DNA from: Bacteroidales bacterium
GTDB taxonomy: Bacteria > Bacteroidota > Bacteroidia > Bacteroidales > UBA3663
NCBI GenBank assembly: GCA_016286775.1
Contig: JAEEUA010000004.1
Coordinates: 1 to 44,608 of the forward strand
Direction: 5' to 3'
Length of the DNA stretch: 44,608 nt
Shown one piece after another: positions 44,243 through 44,608 of this stretch. Position 1 is the stretch's first letter; the number at the start of each line of letters is the position of its first letter. The translations under genes and the position numbers were made by a program. A model generated the notes under the pieces. The model did not search any database and was not told where the DNA came from. It saw only the letters and a program-made list of their open reading frames with translations.

Positions 44243-44266
44243 TATTGTAAAATAAATATTACAATA
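44243..44266 (+). terminator. Weak AT-rich stem after tcdA
   Basis: TATTGTAA (44243-44250) pairs with TTACAATA (44259-44266) around an 8-nt loop, followed by a GTTTTT tract. The stem is A/T only and may be a weak terminator or chance. The whole 44193-44417 gap is A/T-rich; beyond this stem and the promoter at 44319-44350, nothing else is recognisable in it. Confidence 0.3.
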
Positions 44267-44318
44267 AGGTGTTTTTAATTTATTTACCATTAAATTTGGT
44301 TTCTTTTCTACATTATTA

Positions 44319-44350
44319 TTTGTAATTATCTCTTTTATTTATTACTTTTG
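44319..44350 (+). promoter_or_regulatory. Promoter of the truncated lipoprotein gene
   Basis: TTTG at 44319-44322, a 20-nt spacer and TACTTTTG at 44343-44350 match the full Bacteroidetes consensus. The leader to the ATG at 44418 is about 60 nt. The gene it drives is interrupted by an insertion after 22 codons. Confidence 0.6.
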
Positions 44351-44417
44351 CAATGTATTTTATAAGTTTTGTTTATTAATTGCCTTAGTTCGCTACTATT
44401 TCTTAAACTATTATAAT

Positions 44418-44486
44418 ATGAAAACTTCATTTTTCTACAAAGTTTTTGCTGCGCTGACAGCAATATTCTTTGCATGTATAGTGTAA
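44418..44486 (+). pseudogene. Lipoprotein gene fragment cut by an insertion sequence
   Basis: The ATG at 44418 starts MKTSFFYKVFAALTAIFFAC, a lipoprotein signal peptide with the lipobox Cys at residue 20. After ACI the frame meets TGTAAATTG, the first bases of an insertion element, and stops at TAA 44484-44486. The remaining product, if any, is a 22-aa signal peptide. The rest of the gene should continue beyond the element, outside the window. What protein it encoded cannot be told. Confidence 0.65.
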
Positions 44487-44608
44487 ATTGTAACTGAAAA
44501 GTGTACCACCCCTAATAATCGAAAAGTGTACCACTAACCATAGAGAAAATATGAATCAGCATGTGGATTTTTTCTGCTTGTTGATATATTGTATAACTTT
44601 GCACCGAG
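44482..44608. mobile_element. Insertion sequence left end, probably IS21 family (partial)
   Basis: From 44482 the DNA begins TGTAAATTGTAACTGAAA, followed by two copies of GAAAAGTGTACCAC at 44496-44509 and 44521-44534, 25 nt apart. Ends starting TGT with repeated AAAGTG-ACC-like subterminal motifs are typical of IS21-family elements (IstA binding sites). A Bacteroidetes-type promoter at 44571-44601 points into the element, as expected upstream of istA. No transposase reading frame is visible before the window ends, so the family is an inference from the end structure. Confidence 0.62.
44571..44601 (+). promoter_or_regulatory. Promoter inside the insertion sequence
   Basis: TTTC (44571-44574), a 19-nt spacer and TAACTTTG (44594-44601) resemble the Bacteroidetes promoter with one mismatch in the -33 box. 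It points rightward into the element and probably drives a transposase gene beyond the window. Confidence 0.45.

Noticed and set aside
44551..44608. Open frame beginning ATG 44551 inside the insertion sequence
   Set aside because: The likely element promoter lies within this frame (44571-44601), so translation of the transposase more likely begins beyond the window.

Overview
The window (44.6 kb) reads as chromosomal DNA of a Bacteroidales bacterium, most likely a Prevotellaceae-type gut or rumen species. The evidence is families largely restricted to Bacteroidetes (DUF4254 beside a family 9 glycosyltransferase, a Bacteroidetes-type LptD, DUF4301, multi-repeat DUF349, GH106), promoter boxes of the Bacteroidetes type (TTTG, 19-20 nt, TAnnTTTG), absence of clear Shine-Dalgarno sites, and GC-moderate coding DNA with AT-rich spacers. 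Nothing identifies the species directly.

Layout. 1-3180 (minus): a four-gene unit of DUF4254, GT9, LytTR response regulator and Na/Pi cotransporter (cut by the window start). 3352-11121 (plus): topB, then lptD run directly into hisH-hisA-hisF-hisIE. 11214-16781: an FtsE-type ATPase that overlaps tail-to-tail with a solitary HSDR_N nuclease-like gene, then holA, ugd, and an ACT-domain/DUF711 pair preceded by matching hairpins; a secreted MG2-like protein follows (to 18529). 18530-19633: a 1.1-kb gene-free AT-rich island with an inverted repeat and an array of 42-bp tandem repeats. 19634-24969 (minus): relA, a lipoprotein, mscS and an M18 aminopeptidase, a likely stress/osmotic unit. 25211-34448 (plus): DUF4301, a nucleoside-type MFS transporter, rsmE, an orphan cas6, a DUF349 protein and valS. 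34660-37902: a GH106 alpha-L-rhamnosidase. 38113-44192: hisG-hisD-hisC, an EF-hand membrane protein and tcdA. At 44482 an insertion-sequence end of IS21 type cuts a small lipoprotein gene after its signal peptide.

How it fits together. Histidine synthesis is split over two clusters about 27 kb apart (hisHAF-IE and hisGDC); hisB is absent from the window and an unrelated EF-hand membrane gene sits after hisC. Envelope functions (LptD, GT9, MscS, MG2 protein) alternate with core information genes (topB, holA, valS, rsmE, tcdA).

The most unusual items are an orphan Cas6 homologue, with a TTG start and no visible catalytic His/Tyr, sitting among translation genes without cas genes or a CRISPR array; a family of short-period tandem repeats (8, about 9, 27 and 42 bp) filling intergenic gaps; twin hairpins before the ACT and DUF711 genes; and the IS-disrupted lipoprotein. 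Everything rests on reading the sequence by eye; no alignment or database search was run.
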